The notes: generated by a model not told the origin, from the letters alone. DNA of 64,000 nucleotides from Ailurus styani (GCA_002007465.1 LNAC01000276.1:5580741-5644740); one strand, 5' to 3'. Positions 36,725-47,772 are shown, counted from the first letter of the stretch. A program made the numbers and translations.

Positions 36725-36860
36725 CACCTCCTGCCCACTCTGCCCCGGGGCTCTGCAGCGGGCCATCCGCCGGGGGGCCGCCACCGGGGAGGGGGCGCCG
36801 CACGCCGGGCCGCGCGGGGCCCTCCAGAGAAGGACACGCACGGGTTTCGTAAGCCCAGGC
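36725..36860 (+). other. ELAVL1: CpG-rich patch inside the 3'UTR
   Basis: Very GC-rich (GGGGGCCGCCACCGGGGAGG and GGGCCGCGCGGGGCCC) flanked by AT-rich 3'UTR on both sides. No open reading frame of interest and no repeat family recognised. Confidence 0.7.
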
Positions 36861-37412
36861 GCCAGTGGGAACGGACCAAAGAGTTTCAGGGAAACTCCAG
36901 TATATTCCAGAGTCAGACCTAACTCCAGGCGCGCCTGAAGACGTGCCGCTCCTCTGACATCCCGAATTTCTGTGCACACATTGCATGCACGGTGCCCCCC
37001 ACACCGGGCGCTGGTGTTCCCAGTCATTTCTCCACTTTCCAAGAGCAGTTCACACAGCTCGAATGCGTACGACCGCTCTATATTTTAAGAACACAGAAAC
37101 ATTTGAGCATTGTATTTCTCGCATCCCTTCTCGTGAGCGCTAGACTTGTTTCTATTTTAGTCGGATTTTGTTTTGAAACTTTGCTTTCGTATGAACACTC
37201 AGCAGAAAAGTACTTACTTCTTGCCAGTTATCTATTAACAAAAAAAAACAAAAAACAAAAAACAAAAAAAAAAACCTTTGATTTGTAGTTTTAAAGATTA
37301 ACCCTCCCAAGTTCTCTTCATAACTGCCTTGACATTTTGGGTTGTTCTGTTCTGTTAATTTTCTTTTGCTTTTTTGTGTTTTTTGTTTGTTTTTACTTTT
37401 GCATTTAAGACC

Positions 37413-37418
37413 ATTAAA
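37413..37418 (+). terminator. ELAVL1: Candidate medium-isoform poly(A) signal ATTAAA
   Basis: It lies 1.2 kb after the stop, where the known 2.4 kb HuR mRNA should end. It sits between U-rich blocks (about 37341-37400 upstream and 37419-37481 downstream, the latter with TTTTGTTTTGTT-type GU/U elements), the classic arrangement of a poly(A) site. Confidence 0.6.
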
Positions 37419-37842
37419 TTTGATTTTGTTTTGCTCGAATTTTGTTTTGTTTTTTATTTTACCTTTTCTTTCTTTTTGGCTAGGTAAGGTCCAGACGGCC
37501 AGCATTCAGGGAGGATTTATAAAAGATCTTACAAAGACTTGCCTCGAGACAAAGCATTTCCAGGTCTGTGACGTAGGTGTGTGTAGTCACAGACGGTGTT
37601 TTTTAAAATGGGGGAGCCAGTAGGGAGAGTCTGAGAGAGAGAGAGAGCCTGAGAAGTGGCAGGGCCAGACCTCCAGGCAACTCCTCAGGAGTGTGATCTG
37701 ACTTTCCTAAATATCTAGTGTTTAGAGAGAATCAAAAACAGGAGAACTTAGTACCAGCAATTTTTAGCCTTGACATAAGACTAAAACACATAACAATAGG
37801 CAGTTTTAGTTGATCAATATCATGCAATTGTGGTATTATTTA

Positions 37843-37909
37843 TCTATCTATTTACCTACCTACCTACCTATTTATTTATTTATTTATTTATTTAAGTGGG
37901 GGGGGGGGA
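37843..37909 (+). repeat. ELAVL1: Tetranucleotide microsatellite giving overlapping AUUUA motifs
   Basis: (TATC/TACC)n runs into (ATTT)n, with ATTTA overlapping six times from 37870 to 37894, then AAGT and about 12 G residues. In RNA this has the form of a class II AU-rich element inside the long 3'UTR isoform. Confidence 0.85.
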
Positions 37910-40408
37910 CCCAAGTGGGCACAGCCTTCTCCAGAGCAGGTCGGTGTTCTGAGAAGCGCCCGGACCAGTTGAGGCTGCCTGTCCCAGCCCCGTTTCCCTC
38001 GGACTACGTCGGGGGACTGCCAACGGCTTGCATTATCCTCCCCAACTTGAGATGTTGTCATGCTGTTTTCCCACAGAAGGGGCCAAGTTCATACCTGGAG
38101 GCCTTCTCGTGAGTTGGCCACGTGCCATGGAGGACCCCCCCCTCCCTCCAGCGGAAGTTTCCAGATCCTAAGTCAAAGCCAGCTCACGTGCCTCCTGGAA
38201 CCCAGAGCCAAGGCCCGTTTGCCTGAGTTTGACCCAGGAGAGGGTGCCCCCTGCTCTGTCTGCCTCAGAGCGCCCTTCACAGACCAGGATGTTTTCCTGG
38301 AAGAATAAGCCTTTCAGGTTGTGCTTGCCTTGGGCCGGCGTCTTCTCAGTGAAGATGAGATCCCCAGTTCCGAAAGCGACCCTTAGGTCTCTTCCTCGAC
38401 ACACATTCCTGCCCGCCCTCCCTTGTGTTCGATGTCTTTACTTGAATTCTGTCGGAAGCATAAACCATGAGATGACGGTGGGCTCGGAGCCAGCCCCACC
38501 GCTCCTTCCCTCCCCTCCCTGTCACCCAAACCGTGTTGATTACTCTGATGCTCACCCAGAGGAGGAGATGAGCCTTTGCAAGCTGCCTGAGGTTTCTCAG
38601 TTCAGTAAAATCCTCCTTTTACGCCGGCTCCACTCTGAACAGCCTTCTAGCTCAAACTCCAGTGCGTTTCTTTGGGAGTGTGAATTTGTAAGTGTGTGGA
38701 AGGCTTTCGCTTTTGACGTGTTACTTAACCCTGAAAAGCAACTGTCGCTCCTGGTGATGTACCAGGTGCTGGCCCTGTGTCCAAAAGGTTCATTATATCT
38801 TCTCCAGGCTCGTTTGCAAAAAGGAAGATCCCATTTTTTAAAAGTCACAATCCAGAAGAAAACTGTTTTTTAAAAGTTTTTTACAGAGGTCAATCATATT
38901 TGTATTTCGCAAAATGAGTGCTCTCCTTTTATTTGGGAATTTTGATGAAAAAAAAAGAATTAAAGAGTAGATAATGTTAATTTATTGAAAGTTTGGTTTG
39001 GTACATAAATACCAAAGAGGCTTTGAATTTTCTTTTGGCCTGCGTAACTTCCCCTGATAGTCGTTTGCCAAGAAGCTCCAAATTTGTGAACCTGGTTCCA
39101 GTTGAATTATCATTCACTTTTTAGGCCTTGGCTCTGCCCTTCTTTAGTTTTTCATTGTAACACGTCTGTGGTTTTCTGCGCTGGCTGTGCCTCCAGTCGC
39201 GTGTCCTGTGACTGGGACCCCCCACCCCCACCCCAGGCCCCGCCACCATCTTGCCAGAATAGCTGCAGGACGGGCTTTCTTAGCCTGCAGGCAGATGGTG
39301 CTGGGCGGGCTCTGCCTTCTTTGTTCCCTGAAGGTGAGTCCTTCCCTTGCCAAGGGCAGCGGCCTTAACATATGAGAGTCTGCACTTGGTGTTCGTGCAG
39401 GAAGCCCAGCGTCCAGGGTCTGCCCCGTACCGCTGCAGGGAGCTGGTGCTTTCTGAGCCGGCAGCGGGGGAGGTGGGGGGTGCGGCCCCTGCTGGGTCAG
39501 ACGAGTTGATGAATCCGAAGACAGTTCCTGGCAATAACTCGTCCCGGTTTGCCTCCAAACTAGGGCCGTTGACCGACCCCAAGTCTGCCGACGGCCTTGA
39601 AAATCAAAGTTAACATCGCCCAGCTGTTCCATTTCACATCTGATTCAGCCGGATTTTGTTTCTCTGTGCTTTTTGCAGCCTTTCTGGGTTGGATAAGAGA
39701 GAGTAAGAATAAGCTGCCAAAGGTCTGTGTTCTCCAGCCACCGCCCTCCCCGAGCCCTCCCCGTGAAATCTCTGCCCCCTTCCCAGGACCTACGGCGTCT
39801 CTGGGACCTGAGGCAGCTCCTCAGGAAGCACCTCCCGCTGTCCATCAGATTCCCAGGCCCGGCCCCCAGCTCAAGTCCCAAGTGCTTTCTGTTGAGTGGC
39901 ATCGATGATTGCCCCTTGCTGACCATAGCAGTAGAACCTGAATCCCAGACCTCCGGCAGGGTTCACACTTCCAAACCTTTTGATTTGCCTCTGACTTCTA
40001 ATGATTGTATCGCATATTCTCCCACAGCCTTTTGGTGACCTAGTTTTCAGTTTTCCGCTTGGTCATTAAAAAAGAAAAATTTTTTTTTTATTTGTACGTC
40101 ACCGCAGGGACCTAAGTTAGGCTAACCGACGGCTCGAGCAGCGGCTTTGAGAGGACTCTATTGCATTCCACCAGGCGAGAAGGCTTGTCCGTTGGTCGGG
40201 GCCACCTCTTTACCATGTACTGTTCCGTTTCCAGTGACTTGCTCTGGGGGGCGGGGCGCTTGACCAGCTGGTTCCCGTGTTGTACAGTAGATGGGTAGAC
40301 GTTTTGTATATTAGTGTGTTTTAAGTTATTGATTTGTTTTATATAAAATAATTTATTTTTCAGGTACCATTTTTCATTTTAACTTTGTTTTTACATGGGT
40401 TTGCTTTC

Positions 40409-40447
40409 AATAAAGTATGACACTGCTGTCCAAAGGTCAACAATAAA
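40409..40447 (+). terminator. ELAVL1: Paired distal AATAAA poly(A) signals
   Basis: AATAAA occurs at 40409-40414 and 40442-40447, followed by TGTGTTCTTTTGAGGGTG, a GU-rich downstream element. Further AATAAA copies at 40563 and 40634 are less well supported. Confidence 0.6.
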
Positions 40448-41007
40448 GTGAATCCCATTGTGTTCTTTTGAGGGTGCTTATGTAACTAGCTCTTTTTTAT
40501 TATTTTCAGGGGAAACGCCCTTCTCAGTTTTCCATCTCCCCATTTGCCGTTTTATCCTTGTGAATAAATGTTCTTTAGCGTTCTAGGAGGAAAAAGCAAA
40601 CCTAGATTTTGATAATCCAGAAGATTTCAGATTAATAAAGAAGCTTTGAAAGAAGACCATTTTTCAAAATTTTAGTGAAGTGTGAATATTTTTTGTCAAT
40701 GGCTTTCTCAAAGAGAATGAAACTTTTGCACCATTTTCAGAGTTTTTATAGAGATGCCAAATTGATATATTTACATGTAATGGAAACATGAAAAAGTTTT
40801 ATTAAACAATTGTTCATAGCTGTGTAGACATTTTAATTCAGTTTCCAAAGCTCTCAAAGCGTATTTTTGGAGTACGGAGTGATATCGGTTTGGGGTGTTA
40901 CGGTTCCAAATGACTCAATTGTCCAAATACTTAGATCTTTCCACAGGGATCAGGTTTGTGTTAAATGCTGTATGTTAACTATGACTGGAATTGTGTGATA
41001 TTTTGGT

Positions 41008-41013
41008 AATAAA
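41008..41013 (+). terminator. ELAVL1: Most distal ELAVL1 poly(A) signal AATAAA
   Basis: It is followed within about 25-55 bases by GGTGTAGGGGTGATGGTGTG, a strong GU-rich element. A transcript ending here has about 4.85 kb of 3'UTR, fitting the 6 kb HuR mRNA. Confidence 0.65.
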
Positions 41014-41035
41014 TGAAGTGGGCTCATTGAGATGC

Positions 41036-43834
41036 AGTGGTGTAGGGGTGATGGTGTGTGATTGTAAGTAGCCCCGCTGCGTACAGCGCCGCCCAGGGCT
41101 GCAGGTGGCTTCCCCTGCCTAGGTGAGTGACGGCTGCCTTCTGCCAGGCTGTCCCCTGTGTGCCCGGCCACAGCGCCCTGGGACAGCCCAACCCCGGGGT
41201 GTAGAGGGGAAGGCACCCTCCCACCCCACCCACTGCCTCTCTGGCCGGATGTGCCCCCTCTTCTGGACGCCCTCACAACCCAGAGGCCTCTCTTCTCCAA
41301 AGGTTCTCTCAGGGGTCTGGGGCTTCCTGCGTTGCCCCTGGGCATCGCCTGTCCATCTGCTCCCCACACCTGAGCCCCGTGGCCGTTCTGAGTATCTTCT
41401 GATGCTAATTTCCTTTGATGATGAGAAAGTGAGTTCTCTCTCACTCGGAGGCACAGCAGAGCACAGGGGTCTTAGGGTCAGAGTCTTCGGTTCGGATCCT
41501 GGTTCCACCTCCTCCCCAGTGTGCAGTGCAGGCAAGCTGCTGACTCTCTGGGCCTCAGTTTCCCCGTCTGCGAAACGGGGGTCCGTAACACCCACCCATC
41601 TCCCTCTTTTCCGGATGTGGCTAAACGGTCCCATGGGTTCCCTGTAGAGGTGCAGTCTGGTGCCGCCCGGGGAAGCAGGGTGGCACTCCAGCAGGAAGGG
41701 GCTCCAAGGCTCTCCCTCGGGTCCTCAGACCCAGGGCCAGCTCAGGGCCTCCAGCAGGGGCTCCCGGGGCCCCTGGGCAGCCTCTCGGGTGTCGGCAGTC
41801 CCAGGCACCAAGGAGAAAAAGGATCTGGGTGTCGATCCTTCTCCGTGTGTCGGACAGCAGGGCTTCCTGGACCAGAGCGTGGGTCCACCTCCTCCGGGAG
41901 CCTCGTTTTAGAAGCAGGCTCTCGGCGTCAGCAGGTCCGGGGTGAACCAGAGTCTGCATTTCTAACCAGCACCCCTGGTGGTGCCAGAAGTGCGCTTCGG
42001 CGAAGCCTACCAGCCCCCCATCTCCACCTGTGGTGATGGCTGCTGATTCCCCCTCACCCCAGAATGTGGAGCCCCAAGAGACTGAGCCCTGTGTGCAAGG
42101 GAGTGGGGCGCTCTTTCCACCAGACCGTCTCCTCTCGAGCTGCTTCCGTTTTCCCGTTCAAGGTTACGTTTCCGAGGGCCTAACGCCTGCATCCCTTTAT
42201 CTTTGAATTGTGTTTTTTTTGTTTAACCTCAGTAATAGCACAATTTGAAAGGATTTCCAGAAGAGAAGGGAGAAAATCATAGGCACCACTGTTGTCTGGG
42301 AAACTGGTTTGTGTTTAATAATAAGATCTGGGTCGTGACATGAGAGTGGGGGCCGTGGGGGCACCGTGAACTGACCCCTTGTCCTCTGCCGCTGGCCTGG
42401 AGCCCACACAGAGCAAGACAGATGGTGGCGGCTTGGGGCTTTGAACCTCTGACCCGTGGCAGAGCCCCGGGCTTTCCACCCCACCAGCTTTGGGAAGCCC
42501 CAAGGCGGTCTTGCACCACAGTGCAGGCTGGCCTGGGAGCACTTAACCCAAGTGAACACCTTGCTTTCCTGCACATGCTAGGGCCTGGCAGAGGTCAGAA
42601 GGAAACAGCCTGAAGACCCCCAGCCCGTGCGGCGGAGCCGGGAGCCGGGAGCGTGCGGCCGCAGGGGAGCCCCTTGGGGGAGAGGCCGGTGACCGAAGCT
42701 TAGCCAGTCGGAGAAGAGATGGTCTTTTTTTTTTTAACCAGTTTGGTATAGAGCATCCTAGGTTTGGCCTGCCCCTTAGTTTGGTGAGGATGAGGTCCCA
42801 GAAACAGTCTGTGCAGGGCCTGGGGCCCCAGAACCGCCAGGGCCCCCACAGGAAAGGCTCCGGCATCCAGAGCAGGAGGCCGTGCAGCCTGCCTCTGCTA
42901 AAGCCAGTTTTTCTCTATAAGTGAATGCAGCCGTTCTTCTTCATCCACGTAAATGAAATTGCCCCGGCCTCAGGAGACCGCTGCATGGATCATCACCAGA
43001 CGTGGACGACGTGATGGGGACAGTCTGACTTACACAGGACGCGTGGCAACTGGCAACTTCCCACCGAGGCCCCTCAGAAGGCCGGGCTGCCTACCCCAGA
43101 CCCACGGGACTCCCTAGGAGGCTCACACGTGCCTGCACTAGAGGCTCCGGGCCAGACGCTCCGCGGGCGGGTGTAGATGTGCACACTGCCTTTCCCCGGG
43201 GCGGGGGGCAGCACGGCGTGTGTGTCTCGTGTGTGTCTCTGCAAGGTTCACAGGCCTCCTGGCAAAGCTGGGCCGAGGCCAGCCCAGCGGAGCAGGGGGT
43301 CCGGCGCCTCCGTCCCTCCGCTGCCAGGAGCCGCTGCCTCCTCCCCGCCGACGTTTGGACAGGGCGAGGGCTGGGAGCGGGCAAGTTCACTGCAAGTCCC
43401 CACCGGGCACCCGAGGTGTGTGAGCTCACGGGACAGCCGGCCCGCAGCGCAGCGATTCCAGGTGAAAAGTGCAAGTGACCCAATAAAGGGACTCTTAGAA
43501 AGGGCTGCGTCCAAGGTGGAGGGATCAGAGCCCCGCGTGGACCAGTGACGGAAGAGGAGGCCGTCCCGAGAGAGCGGGTCGGAGGTGGGAGACGCCAGCC
43601 TGGAGGCATCTGGGGCCCAGACCCACGGAAGCACGAGCCTTAAATCTGCTTTGGCAAAAGACTTTCAGATTTATTATGATCTCTTCTGGTAATTTTTTAA
43701 AGAATCTTAAAACATTTCGCTCATCTGCTTTTGTGACCCAAGGGAAAAAATGCGTTTGGCAAGTTATTTTTAAACCCTTCAGCCACATGAAGATGCAGTC
43801 TTAAGTGTTTTGAATTTAAAGAGATTGTGTATAA
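41036..43834. other. Intergenic, GC-rich unique sequence
   Basis: Contains an MIR-like piece (about 41480-41610, with GGGCCTCAGTTTCCCCGTCT) and a short MER5A-like scrap near 41930-42000. The rest is GC-rich sequence without recognised repeats. Long open frames exist but show no family likeness and follow from base composition. Confidence 0.6.
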
Positions 43835-43849
43835 CGTACCCCCCTTTTT

Positions 43850-44384
43850 AAAAATTTATTTATTGGGCGCCTGGGTGGCTCAGTGGGTTAAAGCCTCTGC
43901 TTTCGGCCCAGGTCATGATCTCAGGGTCCTGGGATCGAGGCCCGCATCGGGCTCTCTGCTTGGCAGGGAGCCTGCTTACCCCCCCCCNNNNNNNNNNNNN
44001 NNNNNNNNNNNNNNNNNNNNNNNNNNNNNNNNNNNNNNNNNNNNNNNNNNNNNNNNNNNNNNNNNNNNNNNNNNNNNNNNNNNNNNNNNNNNNNNNNNNN
44101 NNNNNNNNNNNNNNNNNNNGCCTGCCTCTCTGCCTCCTTGTGATCTCTCTCCCGCTGTGAAATAAATAAATAAAATCTTTAAAAAATAAATAAAATTTAT
44201 TTATTTATTTGACACAGAGAGAGAGATCAGATCACAAGTAGGCAGAGAGGCAGGCAGAGAAAGAGAGGAGGAAGCAGGTTCCCTGCTGAGCAGAGAGCCC
44301 GTTGTGGGGCTCGATCCCAGGACCCTGAGATCATGACCTGAGCCGAAGGCAGAGGCTTTAACCCACTGAGCCACCCAGGCGCCC
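43850..44384 (-). mobile_element. CAN-SINE (outer, inverted) carrying a nested SINE
   Basis: The inverted copy resumes at 44193 (TTTATTTATTTGACACAGAG) and ends at the head GAGCCACCCAGGCGCCC (44384). Target-site duplication: GTACCCCCCTTTT before 43850 and GTACCCCCTTTT after 44384. Its tail is split by the + strand SINE at 43865-44192. Confidence 0.88.
43865..44192 (+). mobile_element. CAN-SINE (inner), with assembly gap
   Basis: Head GGGCGCCTGGGTGGCTCAGT and tail AAATAAATAAATAAAATCTT. It is flanked by AAATTTATTTATT at 43852-43864 and 44193-44205, a duplication of the outer SINE's tail, so it is the younger insertion. Bases 43988-44119 are N. Confidence 0.9.
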
Positions 44385-44699
44385 TAAAGTACCCCCTTTT
44401 GTTCCCTCTCCTCCCCTGTTTGGGCCCTTTTAATCCCCCCTGCCCAACACAGGTTGTATCCCTAAAAAGCCGGGAATCAGGCTGGAAGGTGTGGCGGCTT
44501 GTTGGTGAGGACGGGGGAGGCAGGGGACAGAGGGAGGGAGAAGTCGGGGCCCTCCCACCCCTGGTGACATCCTGCAGTCTCAGCAGAAGGGGACACTCCT
44601 GGACTTGCAGACATGTCACCCCAGTCACCCAGCCATCTCCCTGTGCCTTCACACCGTCTCCCCTCTCTGCGTGTCTGTCTGTCCAAACTGCCCCTTTCT

Positions 44700-44850
44700 A
44701 TGACCTCAGTCCATTGGGTCAGGGCCCATCCTATTGACCTCAACCTTCAACTTGATCACCTCCATGAAGACCCCGTCTCCAAATAAGGTCACATGCTGAG
44801 GTCCTCCAGGCTAGGGTGCCAATAGGGGACACAATTCAACCCATACCTGG
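44700..44850 (+). mobile_element. MLT1-like LTR 3' piece
   Basis: ACCCCGTCTCCAAATAAGGT, CACATGCTGAGGT and AGGGGACACAATTCAACCC match the 3' end of MaLR-type LTRs. Confidence 0.6.
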
Positions 44851-45251
44851 CCTCCTCCAAGGTTTGTCACCAGGTCTTCTTCGTGCTCCCCCAAAGCAGG
44901 GCAGTGGGGTTCATCGTGTGCCCCGCACTGAGTTCCCCTCCATGAGTTTCGGGGAGGAGACTGAGCAAGCCGTCTGCTGCCTAGAAGGATTTCTCCTGCC
45001 GGATTTCATGTGAAAATACTTAGAAAAGAAGAAAATTATATCCAATAAAATGTGGTCCATACATTGGAATATATTCAGCCTTAAAAAGAAAGAACATCCT
45101 GAGCCCTGCCACGTCCCTCCTCACCCACACTCCCCCCCCGCTGGCTCCTGGCCCTGCCAGCTGGGCCACTGTGTCTTCTCCTACGGCCTCCATCCTTCCA
45201 GCCATTCTTGCATTCAATCCACACATATTCGCTGTGTAAAACATTTGAGAG

Positions 45252-45462
45252 GGTGCCTGCATGGCTCAGTGGGTTAAAGCCTCTGCCTTCGGCTCGGGTC
45301 ATGATCTCAGGGGCCTGGGATCAAGGCCCGAATCCGGCTCCCTCCTCAGCAGGGAGCCTGCTTCCTCCTCTCTCTCTGCCTGCCTCTCTACCTATACTTG
45401 TGATCTGATCTCTCTCTATGTCAAATAAATAAATAAAATCTTAAAAATAAATGAATGAATAA
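45252..45462 (+). mobile_element. CAN-SINE, mustelid-type
   Basis: Head GGTGCCTGCATGGCTCAGTG. Target-site duplication TAAAACATTTGAGAG at 45237-45251 and 45463-45477, perfect over 15 bases. Confidence 0.95.
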
Positions 45463-45640
45463 TAAAACATTTGAGAGCGGTTGGTCCGTGGCTAATGAGC
45501 CGTCAAGCAAATGGTGGTCCATCCACGCAGCAGCGTGGGACTCCGCCGTAAGAAGGAGAGAAGCCCCGAGAGGCTACCATGTGGATGAACCTAGGAAACG
45601 TGCTGCGTGGAAGAAGCCAAGACACAAAAGGTCGCATACT

Positions 45641-45805
45641 GGGCACGTGGGTGGCTCCGTCGGTTAGGCATCTGCCTTCGGCTCAGGCCATGATCCCAGG
45701 GCCTCTGGCTTCTTGCTCAGCAGGCAGTCTGCTTGTCCCTCTCTCTCTGCCCTCCCTCACTTGTGTTTTCTCTTTCTCTCAAATAACAAATAAAATCTTA
45801 AAAAA
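45641..45805 (+). mobile_element. CAN-SINE inside the L1
   Basis: Head GGGCACGTGGGTGGCTCCGT. Diverged target duplication AAAAGGTCGCATACT versus AAAAAGTCACATATT, indicating an older insertion. The body is shortened. Confidence 0.88.
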
Positions 45806-46194
45806 AAAAAGTCACATATTGTCTGATTCCATTAATAAGAAATGTCCAGAACAGGTAAATCCATAGGAAGTAAATTAGGCATTGCCGGGGGCTGAGGGAG
45901 GGAGGGACCGGGAGCTTCATGGGCACAGGGCTTCCCTTGTAGGGTGATGGAAGTGTTCTGGAACTACAGAGTGTGGTGGTTGCACAACACTTACGCACTA
46001 AATGCCGCGGAATCGCTCACTTTAAAGGGGTGAATTTTATGGGCCCTTCCCCTCAACCAAAAGACAAAAATCATCTTCGGTGTTTCAACTGCCAAGAATC
46101 TGACGTGAATGAGTGAGGCCAGCTGACTCACCCGTGGGTGCTCAGGCCAGGTGGTGCCAACCTTGAAGGCTCCCAATGGGTCTGTTCCCACAGG

Positions 46195-46860
46195 AACAGG
46201 AAGTCAGGGGATCCAGGTATTCGTTTGCAAGGGTGGCTTAAGGGACAGAAATGTATTGCGTCACAGTTCAGGAGGCTGGAAGTCAGAGATGCAGGTGTGG
46301 GCAGGCTGGTTGCTTTGGAGGGTGAGGGGGAATCCATGCCAGCCTCTCTCGGGCATCTGGGGCGTGCTGGCCACCTCTGGCGCTCCCTGGCTGCTGGCAC
46401 CCTCACCGCGATCTCTGCCTTCGTCTTCACACAGGTCTCCCTAGGTGCGTGCCTGTGTCCAAATTTCGCTTTTACAGGGACGCAGTCATTTTTTTTTTTT
46501 TTAAAGATTTTATTTATTTATTTGACACAGAGTGAGAGAGAGATCACAAGTAGGCAGAGAGGCAGGCAGAGAGAGAGAGGAGGAAGCAGGCTCCCTGCTG
46601 AGCAGGGAGCCCGATGCGGGCCTCGATCCCAGGACCCTGAGATCATGACCTGAGCCGAAGGCAGCGGCTTTAACCCACTGAGCCACCCAGGCGCCCCAGG
46701 GACGCAGTCTTAAGGGATTTGGGCATGCCCTCCTCCAGGATGACGTCATCATCTTCACGAATCATCCCTGCAGTGAACCTGTTTCCCAATCAGGTCACTT
46801 CGGAAGTGTGCTGAGGGTTAGGACCCCAACACACGCATTTGTGGGGAAACATGTATTGCT
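46195..46860 (+). mobile_element. MLT1-like LTR split by a SINE
   Basis: TCACAGTTCAGGAGGCTGGA, then ATCCATGCCAGCCTCTCTC before the SINE. After it come CAATCAGGTCACTTCGG and GGGTTAGGACCCCAACACAC. Layout as in MaLR LTRs. Confidence 0.6.
46488..46696 (-). mobile_element. CAN-SINE, mustelid-type, in the LTR
   Basis: Near-consensus inverted copy. Perfect target-site duplication CAGGGACGCAGTC at 46475-46487 and 46697-46709. Confidence 0.95.
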
Positions 46861-46880
46861 TCACAACAGACTGGAAATTA

Positions 46881-47039
46881 TAAAGATTTATTTATTTTAG
46901 AGAGAGGGAGAGAGAATCCCAAGCAGACTCTGCACGGAGCACGGAGCCCGATGCGGGGCTCGATCTCACGACGATGAGATCACAACCTGAGCCGAGATCA
47001 AGAGTTGGGCGCTCAACAGACTGAGCCACCCAGGTGCCG
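46881..47039 (-). mobile_element. CAN-SINE, shorter subtype
   Basis: Inverted copy with body AGAGAATCCCAAGCAGACTC and GATCAAGAGTTGGGCGCTCA. Flanks CTGGAAATTATAA and TTGGAAATTTTAA are a decayed duplication. Confidence 0.88.
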
Positions 47040-47682
47040 CCCTGTTGGAAATTTTAAAAGAAGCGAAAGCCAAAACCTGAGCCTTCATCGCGTAAGTGCA
47101 GGGAAGTGCAGGCTGCCCGGGAAAGAAGCCTATCCTTTAAATAACCACACGCGTGACTTCCCACAGCCCAGGCTGAGTGCTGTGAAGAACTCGGAGCTGT
47201 GAGGAGGACCAGCAGAGAGGCCAAGTCTGGATGCGGGTCAAGGAACTTGGGAGGTTTTGTGGGACCAGGAGGGGCAAGAGTAGGGAGGAGGAAGAGGAGG
47301 AAGAAGCCCCTGATGGAAAAGGACAAGAGGGTTCTGAAGGCAGGGCTCCCGGGACAACTCCATCAGCAAATGTGGCTGAATGTGCCAGAAGCCAGGAGGG
47401 CAAGCCTGGGGAAAACAGGGCCCCCGAACTGCTGGCACCATCAGCTTGGACCCCGAGCTCTACCCTGGCAATTCCCTCAACCCTCCATTCCAGAGACGTC
47501 TCAACAGCGGAGGGCACGAGAGGGGTAGAAGAGGTCCCCGCACTGATGACCCCAACTTCCCACTTCATCCGTGTGTTAGGACGTGGCATTTCCCGACGGG
47601 ACGGTGGCTCCCAGCCCCCAGTCCCACGCCAGCCATCCTGTCTCTGCCCCGTGACATTGCTGCTGCTCCTTGCATATTAGCC

Positions 47683-47772
47683 GGTGCGGAGCCCACCACG
47701 AGGCTCGAACTCAAGACGTGAGCTGAGATCAAGAGTCAGGCGCTCGACTGACAGACCCACGCCAGGTGCAAC
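47683..47772 (-). mobile_element. Old tRNA-SINE fragment
   Basis: Decayed inverted fragment: GAGCTGAGATCAAGAGTCAG and GCCAGGTGCAACCCC. Confidence 0.65.

Larger units (their letters stand above)
36191..41035 (+). other. ELAVL1: ELAVL1 3' untranslated region (about 4.8 kb)
   Basis: Uninterrupted by introns or by any SINE or LINE I can see, in contrast to the flanking DNA. It contains candidate poly(A) signals at 36424, 36549, 37413 and 40409-41013, U-rich stretches, an AUUUA microsatellite and a short CpG-rich patch. HuR is known to have mRNAs near 1.5, 2.4 and 6 kb that differ in 3' end; the longest one would end close to 41030. The end coordinate is an inference from the last signal. Confidence 0.75.
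45040..46065 (+). mobile_element. Old LINE-1 3' end, sense, broken by two SINEs
   Basis: Pieces GGAATATATTCAGCCTTAAA, ATGTGGATGAACCTAGGAAA, ATTGTCTGATTCCATTAATA, AAATGTCCAGAACAGGTAAA and TTTAAAGGGGTGAATTTTAT are in L1MB-like order. It is interrupted at 45252-45462 and 45641-45805 by SINEs; non-L1 sequence lies at about 45100-45235. Confidence 0.75.

Noticed and set aside
41036..43834. A gene between ELAVL1 and the SINE field
   Set aside because: Several open frames up to about 175 codons exist on both strands, but they overlap each other, lack splice-supported family motifs and fit high GC content.
47231..47680. 150-codon frame with a Glu-rich start
   Set aside because: The Glu run comes from a GAGGAAGAGG simple-sequence stretch; the rest has no recognisable domain and no clear promoter or splice context.
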